Assembly: GCA_039028635.1 (NCBI GenBank) | Contig: JBCCHV010000026.1 | Coordinates: 1-64,000, forward strand | Direction: 5' to 3' | DNA length: 64,000 nucleotides | DNA from: Acidobacteriota bacterium | Lineage (GTDB): Bacteria; Acidobacteriota; Thermoanaerobaculia; Multivoradales; JBCCEF01 | In this document: in pieces, positions 16,924 through 27,500 of the stretch | Position numbering within the stretch: the stretch's first letter is position 1 | Layout of the letters: every line of letters begins with the position of its first letter | Program-made: the position numbers and the translations under genes | Notes under the pieces: generated by a model | Databases searched by the model: none | The model's input: only the letters and a program-made list of their open reading frames with translations | Told to the model about the DNA's origin: nothing

Positions 16924-17453
16924 AGGACGGACGACGCCCGCAGCAGGCCGCAGACGGTCTTGGCGTCGGGAATCTCGCCGCTGGCGGCGCGGCGCACGGC
17001 CTCGGCCATCGGCAAGCGCACCACTTCGAGCACTTCGTACTCTTCGAGGGCCTGGCGGGTCGGCTCGAGATCGCGGGCCAGGTAAAGCCAGATCTTCTCG
17101 TCGGTGAAGCCCGGCGTGGTCCAGATCCATCCCAGCGAGACCAGCTCGCCAGCGCGATAGCCGACCTCTTCCTCGACCTCCCGGCGGGCGCAATCCTCGG
17201 GCGTGTCGCCATCGAGCTTGCCGCCTGGAATTTCGTACAGCCAGCCGCCGGCGGCGTGGCGATACTGCCGCACCATCACCACTTCATCGCCGATCATCGG
17301 CACCACCGCGGCGGCGCCCTGGTGATGGATCAGCTCGAGATCGAGATCGGCACCATTGGGCAGGCGCAGCGACTCGACCGACAGGTCGATCACCGAGCCG
17401 CGGTAGATCCAGCGCCGGCCGCGCAGCTCGGCGCCGGCCTCAGCCTTCTTCAT
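16920..17453 (-). CDS. NUDIX hydrolase, ADP-ribose pyrophosphatase type
   Basis: Hydrolyses nucleoside diphosphate-linked compounds, probably ADP-ribose to AMP and ribose-5-phosphate. The NUDIX box is intact from about G77 to G98 (GGKLDGDTPEDCARREVEEE then VG). The preceding VVMVRQYRHAAGGWLYEIP matches the ADP-ribose pyrophosphatase group. Length is 177 aa. Its start overlaps the upstream secreted protein's end by 14 bases, so the two are co-transcribed. The stop codon lies within a dispersed repeat element. Confidence 0.9.
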   Translation of the reverse strand: MKKAEAGAELRGRRWIYRGSVIDLSVESLRLPNGADLDLELIHHQGAAAVVPMIGDEVVMVRQYRHAAGGWLYEIPGGKLDGDTPEDCARREVEEEVGYRAGELVSLGWIWTTPGFTDEKIWLYLARDLEPTRQALEEYEVLEVVRLPMAEAVRRAASGEIPDAKTVCGLLRASSVL

Positions 17454-17919
17454 CGGCGATCTCGGCCCCCTCGCCGCGCACCTGAATCAGGCGGTAGGGG
17501 CCCTCGCCGACGCTCGCCTCGTCGAACTCTTTGCCCTGCTCGTCGGCCAGATGACGGAGCCAGCGAACATAGGCCTCGCGCTTCATCGGCAGCAGCTCGA
17601 CGACCCCTTCGGCGACGGCATTCTTGCCTACCGCCGAGGCCGGAAAGACGATCACGCCGTCTTGCACCTTGACGCGGATCTTGTCGCCATCCTCGCCTTC
17701 CTGGAGCTCCATCCAGCAACCTTCCATCGGGCACACCTGGAGCACTTCGCCGGCAATCCGGACGCGCTTGCCGTCGAAGGCGTCGGGGTCGGCCACGATC
17801 TTGGCGATGGAGGTGGTCTCGGTTTCCTTCACTCCCGCGCCATAGGTCTCCGCGAAGGCGACCGGGGCCAGGACGAGGGTCAGCAGCAGGACAATCGGCA
17901 GGATCTTCTTGGCAGGCAC
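17440..17919 (-). CDS. Secreted OB-fold-like protein (DUF4920-like)
   Basis: A 159-residue exported protein. The signal peptide runs through residue ~23 (KKILPIVLLLTLVLAPVAFA). The mature part has IVADPDAFDGKRVRIAGEV and CPMEGCWMEL, the pattern of DUF4920-type periplasmic proteins with an OB-like fold; the two cysteines may bind a metal or form a disulphide. The GTG start at 17919 follows AAAAGGAG. It overlaps the NUDIX gene by 14 bases. Confidence 0.8.
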   Translation of the reverse strand: MPAKKILPIVLLLTLVLAPVAFAETYGAGVKETETTSIAKIVADPDAFDGKRVRIAGEVLQVCPMEGCWMELQEGEDGDKIRVKVQDGVIVFPASAVGKNAVAEGVVELLPMKREAYVRWLRHLADEQGKEFDEASVGEGPYRLIQVRGEGAEIADEEG

Positions 17920-18043
17920 GGCTGGACTCCTTTTCGGGGTTGGCTCAGGGCGCCGGATCGCCGGCGCCGCGAAAGGAGATCATAACCTCGGCCGCTCGTC
18001 CTCGGCAGCGCGACATAGAATCGTCGGCGAGAGGGCGCTTGAC

Positions 18044-19195
18044 TTGACACGAAGAAACCAACGCCTGGAGAAGGCCGTCGAGCTGCTGGCGCAAGAGCTG
18101 CGGGTGCGCATCGAGGGCCATCCCTGGGGACACCTGATGCGCTCCGGGGACGAGACCCTGGACCTGCCCTTGAGCCTCTCGACGGCGCTGCGCAACGGCG
18201 GTGTGCGGTCGACCGCCGACAACCTCGCCACCCAGCTCGACCGCGCCATCGAAGGGCTGCTGGCCCACCGAGCCGCCTTCCGCCCGGGGCGCATCTTCTG
18301 CCTGCGCTGCCGAACTCCCGATTGCGATCATGCGGCGCCGACCTCGAGCCGAGAGGTGTTCCGGGGCTACGGCTCGACGGGGCTGCCGCAGTTCATCGAC
18401 TTCGGCCAGCTACTGCTCGAACGCGGTGACAAGCGCGTCGACCGCCTCTACGAGCGCCCGCCGGCGCTGCTCGCCCACACCCTGCGCAGCGGCGACCTGA
18501 CCCGCGACCTGCTCCCCGCTTACCGCGACCGCACCACCGGCTTCCGCCTCCACGGCCAGGTGGCCTCGGGCTGGTACTCGGTTCCCGATCCCTCCGGTCG
18601 CCCCTCCGCCGTGGCGTTGTCCTTTCAACTGGTTTCGACTCGCCATCGCCGCGGCCGCCGCCGTTTCGGCCTCAACGTGCTCGGTCTCGGCCCCGACGGC
18701 CAGCCGCTCGAAAACCTCTACGATCGCCTCGGCGATCTGCCTTGGCTCGAGCCGGTGCGCTGGGCGCAAACCGCCCTCGACCAAATCACCTATCGCGGCA
18801 AGGGCGACACGGTGCCCCTCGGCAAGCGCCTCACCAACCTCCTCAACGGCCTCGCCCGCCGCCTCGAAAAGGCCCGCCGGGCCAAGGACCGCAAGACCCG
18901 TCATGGTCAGCAGCGCCATCGCCAGGGCGATCGCCCCACTCACATGGCCCTCGCCGACCTGGCCCGGGCCGGCGAAGAGGAGTTGCTGTTCGACACCCGC
19001 CAGAAAACCTTGGTGGTGCTCGGCGCCCGCGGCCGGGCCCACGTCTTCAATGGCGACGGCAAGCTGGTGACCTCGATCCGCTACACCCCAGGTGCCATCG
19101 AGCGACGCCGCGAGCGCAGAATCTGGCGACCGGCGACCGGCGAGGAGATCGCAGGACTGCGCCGCCGGATCGAGGAACGGTCCCAGCGCGACTAG
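18044..19195 (+). CDS. Hypothetical protein with CxxC-x4-CxH motif, 383 aa
   Basis: I do not recognise the family. From the TTG at 18044 (behind GAGAGGG) the protein has a helical N-terminus, then CLRCRTPDCDH with C86, C89, C94 and H96, which could hold a zinc ion. A central part (HGQVASGWYSVPDPSGRPSAVALSFQLVST, FGLNVLGLG) looks beta-rich. A very basic segment (RRLEKARRAKDRKTRHGQQRHRQGDR) precedes a C-terminal part containing TLVVLGARGRAHVFNGDGKLVTSIRY. Basic charge suggests nucleic-acid binding, which is inference. The frame is also open 5' of the TTG to 17909, but that part overlaps the divergent gene and looks non-coding. Confidence 0.7.
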   Translation: MTRRNQRLEKAVELLAQELRVRIEGHPWGHLMRSGDETLDLPLSLSTALRNGGVRSTADNLATQLDRAIEGLLAHRAAFRPGRIFCLRCRTPDCDHAAPTSSREVFRGYGSTGLPQFIDFGQLLLERGDKRVDRLYERPPALLAHTLRSGDLTRDLLPAYRDRTTGFRLHGQVASGWYSVPDPSGRPSAVALSFQLVSTRHRRGRRRFGLNVLGLGPDGQPLENLYDRLGDLPWLEPVRWAQTALDQITYRGKGDTVPLGKRLTNLLNGLARRLEKARRAKDRKTRHGQQRHRQGDRPTHMALADLARAGEEELLFDTRQKTLVVLGARGRAHVFNGDGKLVTSIRYTPGAIERRRERRIWRPATGEEIAGLRRRIEERSQRD

Positions 19196-19390
19196 GTGTC
19201 GTCCGAACACCGCCTCTTCCAGCGTCCGACCGGGTTGCGGCTTGCCCCGGGGCATTTTCCAGGCTCATCGGCGGTAACTTTTCCGTCTCGGCCAAGCCAG
19301 CTCCTGGAAAGCTGTCCTCTTTCAAAAAACCAATCGCAATCGAACCCGCCGTTCTCACCAGCTTTCAGCGACGAGTAGGGCGGAATAGCG

Positions 19391-20812
19391 ATGAGGAGAT
19401 CTTTCCTGAAAGCTCGATCGCCCAAACCCAGATCCGCTGACCAGAGCGCGGCGACGCGCACCAAACGCCGTGCAGATCCCAATGCCCGCCGTCGACACCC
19501 GCTGGCAATCGCTCAGCGCGGTACTTCCGGCGCGTCCGAAGCCCTGCCGTTTCTCGCCCCAATTCAGCAATCGTTCGGACCGCGGCACCGTCTCTCGGCC
19601 ATCAAAGCCCACGTCGGAGGCCCTGCTCGAGAAGCTACCCGAGATCTCGGCGCCGCCGCCTATGCCAGCGGCGAACGAATCGCCTTTGCGCAACCGCCGG
19701 ACCTTCGTCTGGCCGCCCACGAAGCGGCCCACGTCGTCCAGCAACGACAAGGACTGGAGCTCGCCGGAGGAATCGGCAGGCCTGGAGACCGCTACGAGCG
19801 GAACGCCGAAGAGGTGGCGGAACGGGTGGTGCGCGGCGAATCGGCCGCGGCGCTCCTGCCGACCAGCGGCTCAGATCGCTCCGCGAAAGGCGATCTCGTC
19901 CAGCGCTACACCAAGGTCAAAGGCAAGCCCTACAACCGTGTCTCCGACGACGGCCGAATGGCCGTTCGGCACGAGACGCGCGACGCCTGGGCCGAACGCT
20001 CACTGGTCCGGAGCTCCAACGCAGTGCTGCGGCGCAACGGATCGATTGGCAAGATCATCACCAACGGTCATCTCATCATTCCCATTCCCGGCAAGAAAAC
20101 CCGCCGCCGGCTCGAGAAACTAAAGATGGTGCACTGGAAAAGCGGGAAGACCCTCAATCTGACCCGAGATTGCGGCACCGCCGCGCAGGAATTGCTGGGA
20201 GCGAAGAAACCCGGTTCGGGCAGCTTTGTGGGGATCACCCGAGGCGGCTGGCGAACCAAGGCATGGATCTACGACGGAGGCGACCAATACCCGGGCGGAT
20301 TGCTGACCACAACGGAGAGAATATCGAGCGAGATCTACCGGCGAATCTTCCGACGGGAGCTCAAACGAAACCTGTCGCGCCTCGCCGCCCTCAGAGCCTG
20401 GAGCCGCCTGAAGCGGCGCCAGAAAAACCGCCTCAGCAAGAAGTACGGAATCGAGCAGTTCGCTGTCCCCAAGGTAGGACAAGGAATCACCATCGGCAGC
20501 GAGCGCGACATGCCCGGTGGAGATCACAAGGGATACAACTTCCACTTCGGCACCAACATCATGGCTTCGGGACAGGACTACCTGACCGTCGAGAACTACA
20601 CCAATTGCATGTACCGCTACTACTTTGGTCTCTATGGCCCCGCGTCCAAAGGCCAAGCCTGGTCTCAAGATCCCGAGATCACCGACGATCTCAGTGCCAA
20701 GTCGACGACGATGGTGGTCGAGCTCGGGAAAGGGTCTCGACGAGGACCGAGACGGCCCCCTCGGGCCATCCCTCGACCACCCCGAAAGCAGAGCCGGCCC
20801 GCGAAGCGATGA
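19391..20812 (+). CDS. DUF4157 protein with candidate cysteine-enzyme C-terminal domain
   Basis: The N-terminal ~45 residues are basic. Residues ~52-122 form a DUF4157 domain: [20 protein letters not shown]..., ending in HEAAHVVQQ with the HExxH zinc-peptidase motif at 110-114. DUF4157 is widespread in cargo linked to extracellular contractile injection systems. Residues ~175-440 form a second domain with [11 protein letters not shown] (C261), [10 protein letters not shown] (H385) and YLTVENYTN (E401, N402), an order that suits a papain-like or NlpC-like cysteine peptidase or deamidase. The last ~30 residues are Arg/Pro-rich. There is no signal peptide. No sheath, tube or spike gene lies within the window, and no obvious immunity gene follows. 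The gene looks less GC-rich than its neighbours. A toxin role is inference. Confidence 0.75.
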   Translation: MRRSFLKARSPKPRSADQSAATRTKRRADPNARRRHPLAIAQRGTSGASEALPFLAPIQQSFGPRHRLSAIKAHVGGPAREATRDLGAAAYASGERIAFAQPPDLRLAAHEAAHVVQQRQGLELAGGIGRPGDRYERNAEEVAERVVRGESAAALLPTSGSDRSAKGDLVQRYTKVKGKPYNRVSDDGRMAVRHETRDAWAERSLVRSSNAVLRRNGSIGKIITNGHLIIPIPGKKTRRRLEKLKMVHWKSGKTLNLTRDCGTAAQELLGAKKPGSGSFVGITRGGWRTKAWIYDGGDQYPGGLLTTTERISSEIYRRIFRRELKRNLSRLAALRAWSRLKRRQKNRLSKKYGIEQFAVPKVGQGITIGSERDMPGGDHKGYNFHFGTNIMASGQDYLTVENYTNCMYRYYFGLYGPASKGQAWSQDPEITDDLSAKSTTMVVELGKGSRRGPRRPPRAIPRPPRKQSRPAKR

Positions 20813-20908
20813 AGGCAACAATCGCCCGCGAGCTCCCAAGAATCGCGAGGAACGCGACCTACGAAACGGTGAGGATCTCCGGGCTCGATCGAATTCTCGA
20901 CCGCCGAA

Positions 20909-21940
20909 TCAGCGCAGCACGAAATCGATTCCGGTGACCGTGCCTCGGCAGTCGATGCGCCGAAAGTCCGGCTCCCAATCGGCACCCGTGTCGGCTCGAA
21001 TATCGGTCAGCACCCAATAGCGACCGGCGGGAAGGCCGGAGAGAACATAGGTGCCGTTCGAGGCTGGCCGAACCCCCTCGACGTGCCGCCAGCTCAGATC
21101 CGGACCCTTTGCATAGACGAGGGTCAAGGGCAATAACTCGTCGCCGCCGGTCAGCCGGCCCCGGATCGTGCAGCGAGAGTCGCTCGGCGGCCGGCTGACG
21201 GCAACATCGCTGAGCCATTCGAATCGATCATCCTCATAAACGAGCGATCGAGTCTCGAAGTCTTCGAGTCGAAACAACCGATGACGAAAGTCGGCGAAGA
21301 TCAAATCGCCGGAACCGAGAATGGAAAATCCCTTGATCGATCGATCGTGGCCGTAGCGACGAACGAATCGACGACCCTGCATTCGAAAGACTCCGGCCGG
21401 CCGACGATTTCCAGAAGACACCACCAGGCGCCCGCTGCTTTCGAATGCGAAATTTCCAGACCAAAACCCCTCGACTTCCCGCAGCGGTACGTGACGGTAG
21501 ACCCGTGATTCCGAGCGATCCACGGAAAGCCGATAAATCGTTCCATCGCCTCCGGCACCGGTGGCCTCGCTGAAGTAGAGACGGCCCGCCGAATCGAACG
21601 CAAGGTCTCGAATGTACGTCGAATGGCGATGAACTTCATACTCCTCACGCCCGTCGGTTCGAAAGATAAAACGATCGTTGGCGTCAACGAAGTAAAACCA
21701 CCCATCGGGCCCCACGGCAAGGGCCGAAATCCCTCCGGCGCGACGCTCGAAACGAGTCTGCGGATAGGGCGCCAATCCCACCTGATAGATCTTTCCCGGC
21801 CGGGCCCGACTATCTGCAACATAAACTTCGACATCGGTCGGCAGGTCCGCCCGCAGGGCTCCCACGGCGAGTATTGCGACCAACAACGACACGAAGACCC
21901 GACCCATCGGCCGAGCTCGACCCTCGACGAGCTGACTCAT
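20909..21940 (-). CDS. Secreted beta-propeller protein with C-terminal Ig-like domain
   Basis: A 343-residue exported protein. The start is ATG 21940, because GGAGG lies six bases upstream; a GTG at 21958 would bury that site. A signal peptide follows (GRVFVSLLVAILAVGALRA). The body has repeated propeller blades of the NHL/SMP-30 style: ISALAVGPDGWFYFVD, IRDLAFDSAGRLYFSE, SGNFAFESSGRLVVSS. The last ~80 residues (CTIRGRLTGGDELLPLTL..., GTYVLSGLPAGRYWVLTD) resemble a carboxypeptidase regulatory-like beta-sandwich. No enzyme residues are evident. It lies tail-to-tail with the DUF4157 gene, in the same less GC-rich stretch. Confidence 0.78.
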   Translation of the reverse strand: MSQLVEGRARPMGRVFVSLLVAILAVGALRADLPTDVEVYVADSRARPGKIYQVGLAPYPQTRFERRAGGISALAVGPDGWFYFVDANDRFIFRTDGREEYEVHRHSTYIRDLAFDSAGRLYFSEATGAGGDGTIYRLSVDRSESRVYRHVPLREVEGFWSGNFAFESSGRLVVSSGNRRPAGVFRMQGRRFVRRYGHDRSIKGFSILGSGDLIFADFRHRLFRLEDFETRSLVYEDDRFEWLSDVAVSRPPSDSRCTIRGRLTGGDELLPLTLVYAKGPDLSWRHVEGVRPASNGTYVLSGLPAGRYWVLTDIRADTGADWEPDFRRIDCRGTVTGIDFVLR

Positions 21941-22061
21941 AACGCAACCTCCGATCACTTATCGAAACGGCTCCCTCACCACCAGATAGGCGCCCGGCGG
22001 CGGCGGCCGTTACCTCGGCGAAGAGGGTCGCGGAGAAGCTAGGTGATGAGGTGCGGTGCCG

Positions 22062-24575
22062 CTACTCCACTCGCAGATCGATACCGTCGGAGCGACCGTG
22101 CTGGTCGACCACCACCAGGCGATGGTCGCCGGCCTCGGGAAGCCAGTAGCGCTCCTGGTCGGCGGATCCGGATCCGAGCAGCCGGCCGTTGAGAAACCAG
22201 AAGAGATCGCCACCGCCGTGACGGGCCACCAAGGCGATCTTCTGGAAGTCGCGCGGTACCCCGGCTCGCAGCCGGTAGGGCGTGGTCGCATCCGGCGAGA
22301 CGATGCGCGGTGGAGCGATCGCCAAGCCCCCGGAGCAGCCGTCGGCCAGCGGCGGCAGGGTATCGACGGCGTCGCCGCGGCCGCGTCGCCAGGCGAGCAG
22401 CTCGGCCGGCTCGACCACCACCACCCGAGCCTGGTGAGGCCGCTCGCCCAGGCATCGCCCCGCCAACCACTCGCCGCTTTCCGTGTCGACGAAGATGCGC
22501 CGATGCAGCCGACACTCGGGGAGGCGGGTGTGATCGACCAGGGTTTCGACGGTGTGGCGCCGGGGGCAGTAGGGGCCCGGACGGTGGTGACTGACCGAGC
22601 AAACCTCTCGCCTGGCCGTCGTCCCCGGCGCCGGCCGGCCGGGAGCTGCTGGAGAGCGTCCGACGGCGAGGGCGCGGAAGAGATCGAACAGCAGCGGGCC
22701 GGCATGGCGCGAGCCGGAAATGCCCTGGACCGCGGCGCCATCGAAGTTGCCCACCCAGACGCCCACCGCCTGGCGATCCGAGAAGCCCACCGCCCAGGCG
22801 TCCCGATGACCGTAGGACGTCCCGGTCTTCCAGGCGATGGCGGGGACATCGCGGGCCAATGACCAGCTCTCCGGCAGGTCCGGGCGACGCACTTCCGTCA
22901 GCATGTCGGCCACCTGCCGAGCAGCCCCAGCGGAGATCCAGCGACTGCCGGAGACGGTGCCTTCACCCCCCGACGTCCAGCGCGGCACTGCGGCGATGCC
23001 ACCACCACCGAGGGCGGCGTAGAGACCGGTAAGCTCGAGGAGGCTGACTTCGCCGGCACCGAGCACCAAGGGCAGGCCGTAGGCGCCTGCCCCGCGGTCG
23101 AGGGAGGTCACGCCGCCGCGTTCGAGCCAGGTCAGGAAATCGGCCAGACCGAGGCGAGACAAGAGCCGAACGGCCGGTGAGTTGAGGGATTCGGCGAGGG
23201 CCGTGCGCAGGGTCACGCGACCGCGATAGAGGCCATCGTAGTTCTCGGCGACGTAGCCGGAGAAGTCGGTCGGAACGTCGAGCAGAAAGGAGTCCGGAAT
23301 CCAGTCTCCCTGTTCGAGGGCGAGGGCATAGAGAAAGGGCTTGAGGGTCGACCCCGGACTGCGCCGCGCCAGCACCCCATCGACCTGCCCCTGATACTGG
23401 CCGTCGAAGAAGCCGGCCGAGCCCACCCAGGCCTGAACCTGGCGCGTTTCGAGATCGAGCACCACCACCGCGGCGTTGCCGATGCCGAGGGCCCGCAGCT
23501 CGTCGATACGCCGCGCGACGGAACCTTCGGCGATGCGCTGCACGCGACGGTCGAGGGAAGTCCGCAGGGAAGTCGCCGGGCTCATCCGCCGCGCCACCTC
23601 GCGCGCGAAGTGGGGCGCCACGAAGGGCACCGGCTGGAGTTTCCTGGGAAGCGTCTGACGGCGGGCCGCCACCGCCTCCTCGGCGCTCACCACGCCGCGC
23701 TCGACCAGGCGATCGAGCACCGCCGAGCGCACTTTGCGGGCCCTCTCCGGATAGCGCGTCGGGTCGTAACCCACGGGATAGCGCGGCAGCGCCGTCAACA
23801 GCGCGATCTCGCCGCTCGACAGCGCCGCCGGTTCCTTGCCGAAATAGAACCAGGCGGCGGCACCGACCCCTTCGAGGTTGCCGCCGTAGGGCGCCAGATT
23901 GAGGTAGATCTCGAGCAGCTCGCGCTTCGTGTAGCGGCGCTCGAGCTGCAGGGCCCGGAACAGCTCCACCGCCTTGGCGCGCAGGGTGCGCTCCTTGGGC
24001 TCGGCCATGCGAGCGATCTGCATGGTGAGGGTGGAAGCACCGGAAACCACCGTTCCGGCCCGCAGGTTGTCGCGCGCCGCCCGCAAGATGGCCAGCGGAT
24101 TGACCCCCGGATGGCGGTAGAACCAGCGGTCCTCGGAGGCCAGCAGGGCATCGATCAACTGCGGCGGCAGCTCGTCGAGGGTCACCGGCCAGCGCCAGAT
24201 GTCATCGGCCGGCAGGAAGAGCCGCAAGGGCTGACCGTCACGGTCGCGCACCACCCGCGCCGAGGGCCGTTCGAGGTTTTCCCAAGGAAAGGGAATCAGC
24301 AGGTCGAGGGCGACCCAGGCGCCCGCCAGCAGGAGCAGCGAGGACAGTCCTGCGATCAGCCGGCGGCGCCAGCGCTGGCGGCGCTGGGGCCGCGGCGACG
24401 CCGGCGGCGCGACGTCGGGCTGGGGCAGCCTCAGGGTATCCGTTTCGACACCTCCAGAGACCCCGCCTCGCCAACCGCCCGCAGCGCCGGGTTGTACATC
24501 GCCTCTGCCTCCGGCGGCGGCAGGCGGAACTGCCCCGGCACGATGGCGCGAGCCAAGGAGTAAAGGGTCTGCCAC
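22062..24575 (-). CDS. pbpC: Penicillin-binding protein 1C
   Basis: Bifunctional peptidoglycan synthase-like protein anchored by one transmembrane helix (residues ~72-92 counted from GTG 24575). The glycosyltransferase domain has SEDRWFYRHPG (E148) and STLTMQIARM. The transpeptidase-like domain has SPGSTLKPF (S409, K412), SLN at 463-465 and KTGTS. A beta-rich PBP1C C-terminal domain closes the protein. It sits directly downstream of an alpha-2-macroglobulin gene, as in E. coli (yfhM-pbpC). The only canonical start upstream of the membrane helix is GTG 24575, which makes a 145-base overlap with the macroglobulin gene and a Gly/Ala/Arg-rich first 42 residues; the true start is uncertain. Confidence 0.92.
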   Translation of the reverse strand: MADPLLLGSRHRAGAVPPAAAGGRGDVQPGAAGGWRGGVSGGVETDTLRLPQPDVAPPASPRPQRRQRWRRRLIAGLSSLLLLAGAWVALDLLIPFPWENLERPSARVVRDRDGQPLRLFLPADDIWRWPVTLDELPPQLIDALLASEDRWFYRHPGVNPLAILRAARDNLRAGTVVSGASTLTMQIARMAEPKERTLRAKAVELFRALQLERRYTKRELLEIYLNLAPYGGNLEGVGAAAWFYFGKEPAALSSGEIALLTALPRYPVGYDPTRYPERARKVRSAVLDRLVERGVVSAEEAVAARRQTLPRKLQPVPFVAPHFAREVARRMSPATSLRTSLDRRVQRIAEGSVARRIDELRALGIGNAAVVVLDLETRQVQAWVGSAGFFDGQYQGQVDGVLARRSPGSTLKPFLYALALEQGDWIPDSFLLDVPTDFSGYVAENYDGLYRGRVTLRTALAESLNSPAVRLLSRLGLADFLTWLERGGVTSLDRGAGAYGLPLVLGAGEVSLLELTGLYAALGGGGIAAVPRWTSGGEGTVSGSRWISAGAARQVADMLTEVRRPDLPESWSLARDVPAIAWKTGTSYGHRDAWAVGFSDRQAVGVWVGNFDGAAVQGISGSRHAGPLLFDLFRALAVGRSPAAPGRPAPGTTARREVCSVSHHRPGPYCPRRHTVETLVDHTRLPECRLHRRIFVDTESGEWLAGRCLGERPHQARVVVVEPAELLAWRRGRGDAVDTLPPLADGCSGGLAIAPPRIVSPDATTPYRLRAGVPRDFQKIALVARHGGGDLFWFLNGRLLGSGSADQERYWLPEAGDHRLVVVDQHGRSDGIDLRVE

Positions 24576-27500
24576 TGATTGGCGGGGAGATCGAGGAAGA
24601 CCAGCAGGCGGTCATCCCGCAGATCGACATAGTCGGGAGAGGCGTTGGCATCGCTGATCCAGGGCAACGTCTCGGTCGACTCGAGGCGCGGATTCTCCAC
24701 TTCCAGGCCGGCCGGCAGCAGGCTTTGAAGCACCACGTTCTCAACCGGCCCGGCGATACTGCGCACGCGGGTCTTGATCACTACCAGATCGCCCTGCTGA
24801 ATACGCCGGGGATCGACCGAGCGCCGCTCACGATCGAAGAACTCGCGCTCGATCTCGAGGCCGGAGCTCTCCGGCCGGAAGGCCGAGTCCTTGGGCAAAC
24901 CGCGCGTCCGGAGACTGAAGAAGGCCGCCCCTGGGGCGAAGCCCTCGGTGATCTTCACCGCGATCGGCTGGCGGCCGGCGATCGACGGGAAGGCTTCAAT
25001 GGCGCGCTCGAAGTCGCCCAGAGAGCGCCCTCCCACCTCCACCGTGCCGCGATAGTCGGGACCTTCGCTCTGGCGCCGATAGAGCTCGCCGAGGGCGAGC
25101 AGCGCGAAGGCCGACTCCTGGGTGGTCCAGCCGTGGCGTCGGGAGAGATCCCGCGCCAGGCGATCGGCGAGCTCGGAGATGCGGGGATCGTTGGCGCGAG
25201 CTTCGAGCAACGCCAACAGCAGCAGAGCACGGTCGCGCAGTGGTGACGAGAAGTTGCCGCCGCTGGCGCGGGCGACCTCCTCGACCTCGCCGATCTGGCG
25301 CACCAGCTCGTCGGCGGCATCGGCATCCCCCCGAGCCGCGTAGGCGGCGGCCAACAGCGCTTGCGACGCGGGCGACAGATCGCCCTGCTTCTGCTGGCGC
25401 AGGAAGTCCATCGTCCCGAGATCGGCCCGGCCGGCGCGGGCGAGCACGAACAGCGCATAGGCGGCGCGTTCGAGCTCATCGCTGCCGTACTGGCTCTTGG
25501 CGCGCGCCAGGCCCGAGGTGTAGCGCAGCGCGCCGTCATAGAGGAAGCCCTCGACACCGAAACCGGCGCGGCGCGCCTCGACCAGGAAGTGGGCCGCCCA
25601 GACGCTGCCCCAGGGGTGCGATTCGTCCGCCCCCGGCCAGAGGGTGAAGCCACCGGTGTAGCTCTGCAGGGCTCCGACTCGCCGGATGCCCTCCTCCACC
25701 GCCGCCGCCGGGCTCGGCCGCCCCTCGATGTCGAACAGGCCCGGCTCGAGCTGACGGGCGAGGTCCTCGAGATAGACCAGCGGGAAGGCTGCCGAGACGG
25801 TCTGCTCGAGACAGCCATAGGGGTAGCGCAGGAGCCCCGAAAGCTTGCCCGCGAACTGCACCAGCGGCAGCGGCCCGAGGCGCAGCTCGCGCTCCAGGGT
25901 GCCGTCCTCGGCCCAGTCGCCCGGCGCCGGTAGCTCCATCGCCGCTTCGCCCACCGGGCCGGCGGTCTCGAGAGTGCGGTAGGGCAGGTGGGAGCGCTGC
26001 GGCAAGGACACTCGGGCGGAGGCCTTCTCGTCGTTGCCGGTCACCACCACGGTGAGCTCGCGGACCCGCGAGCCGCGTTCGCCGGCGAGGGCGAGGTGGG
26101 TCACCGCTTCGGCGCCATCGGCCACCACCAGGGACGTCTCGCCGAGGGTTTCGCCGCCGGCCGCCAGCACGATCCGGAAGTCGCCCTCGCGACCGGTGTC
26201 GTTGCGCACCGCCAGTGGAATCTCCGCCTCATCTCCCCAGGCCAGGAAGCGCGGAAAGGTCGGGGTGACGATCAGCGGATCGCGCACCACCACCGTCTGC
26301 TGGCGCGACTCGAAGCGCCGGCCGTCGACCCCCAGGGTCATGATGCGCAGGGCACCCTGGAAGTCGGGCACCTCGAATTCGGCCTCGACCCGCCCGCTGC
26401 CGTCGGCCACCAGGGGTCCGGACCAGAAGGCCACCGGACGCACCCGGCGCAGTCCCTCGGACTGCACGTACTGCGCCATCGCGGCCGCCGCGTCACCACC
26501 GCCGACCGCCTGCTCACCGGCCACCGGCACCTCCGGCAACAGCAGCGAGAAGCCGTCGAAGGACTGCACCGCCAGGCCGAGCTTGCGGTAGAAGAAGGCA
26601 AAGGGATCGGGCGTGCTCTGGCCGGCGAGCTGCAGAATGCCCTCGTCGACGGCGGCCACCGTGACGGCGGCCCCGGGGGCCGCCTCGACGGCCACCGCCA
26701 GGGTGGTCCCGGAGCGGATCTGCGCCGGCGCTTCGACGGTCAGCGGCAGGCGGTTGCTGGAGCGATCGACGGAGATCGGCACCGCTCCGAAGGCGCGCGT
26801 CACCTCACCGTCGCCGAGATCGGAGGCGTTGCGCACCAGCACCGCCGTGACGTAGGCATTCGGCCGCAGCGCTTCGCCGATCGGCACCTCGAGGGTCGCC
26901 GTGTTCCCGTCCAGGGTGTGCACCTGGGTGTGGAAGATCTGGTCGCGCTCGACGGTCAGCAACAAGCGACCAGGGAACGGTGCCCGCACCTGCACCGTCG
27001 CCGTGCTGCCGGGGCGGTACTCATCCCGATCGAGGTCGAGCTCGACCCGCGCCGGGTTGTCGATCGCCCAGGGCGCATAGCCCCAGCCCGAAGCATAGAA
27101 ACCGATCTCGCTCGAGGCGGAGGACTCGAGATCGGTCACCACCACCCGGTAGGAGCCGGTCTCGGGCGGCACGAAGGAGAAAGTCTCGCGCCCCCCCTGG
27201 GTCGCCAGGGCACGGCTGTCGACCAGGCTCGACTCGCGGCTCGATTCGTAGCGGAAGGTGCCCTCCGGGGCGCGCCGCAGGACCGTGTTCCAGCGGTCCC
27301 GGAAGAGCTCGGCGCGCAGCGATCCCGCCGCCGCCAGCTCGCCGTCGGGGGCCACCATCACCAACTCGAAGGCGGTCTGCTCACCGGGATCGGCATAGCC
27401 CGATTCGACCTTGCGCAAGCCGGGATAGCGCGGCACCGGGTGAACGGTCATGCGCTGACGAGCGGTCACACCGCGACCGCCGCGCTCCGAAACCCGCGCC

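Noticed and set aside
20813-20908. Immunity gene after the DUF4157 gene
   Set aside because: Only 96 bases separate it from the convergent gene; the overlapping frames have no ribosome-binding site and look non-coding.
19391-21940. Complete contractile injection system around the DUF4157 gene
   Set aside because: No sheath, tube, spike, baseplate or AAA+ loader gene lies in the window. Only a cargo-type protein is seen.
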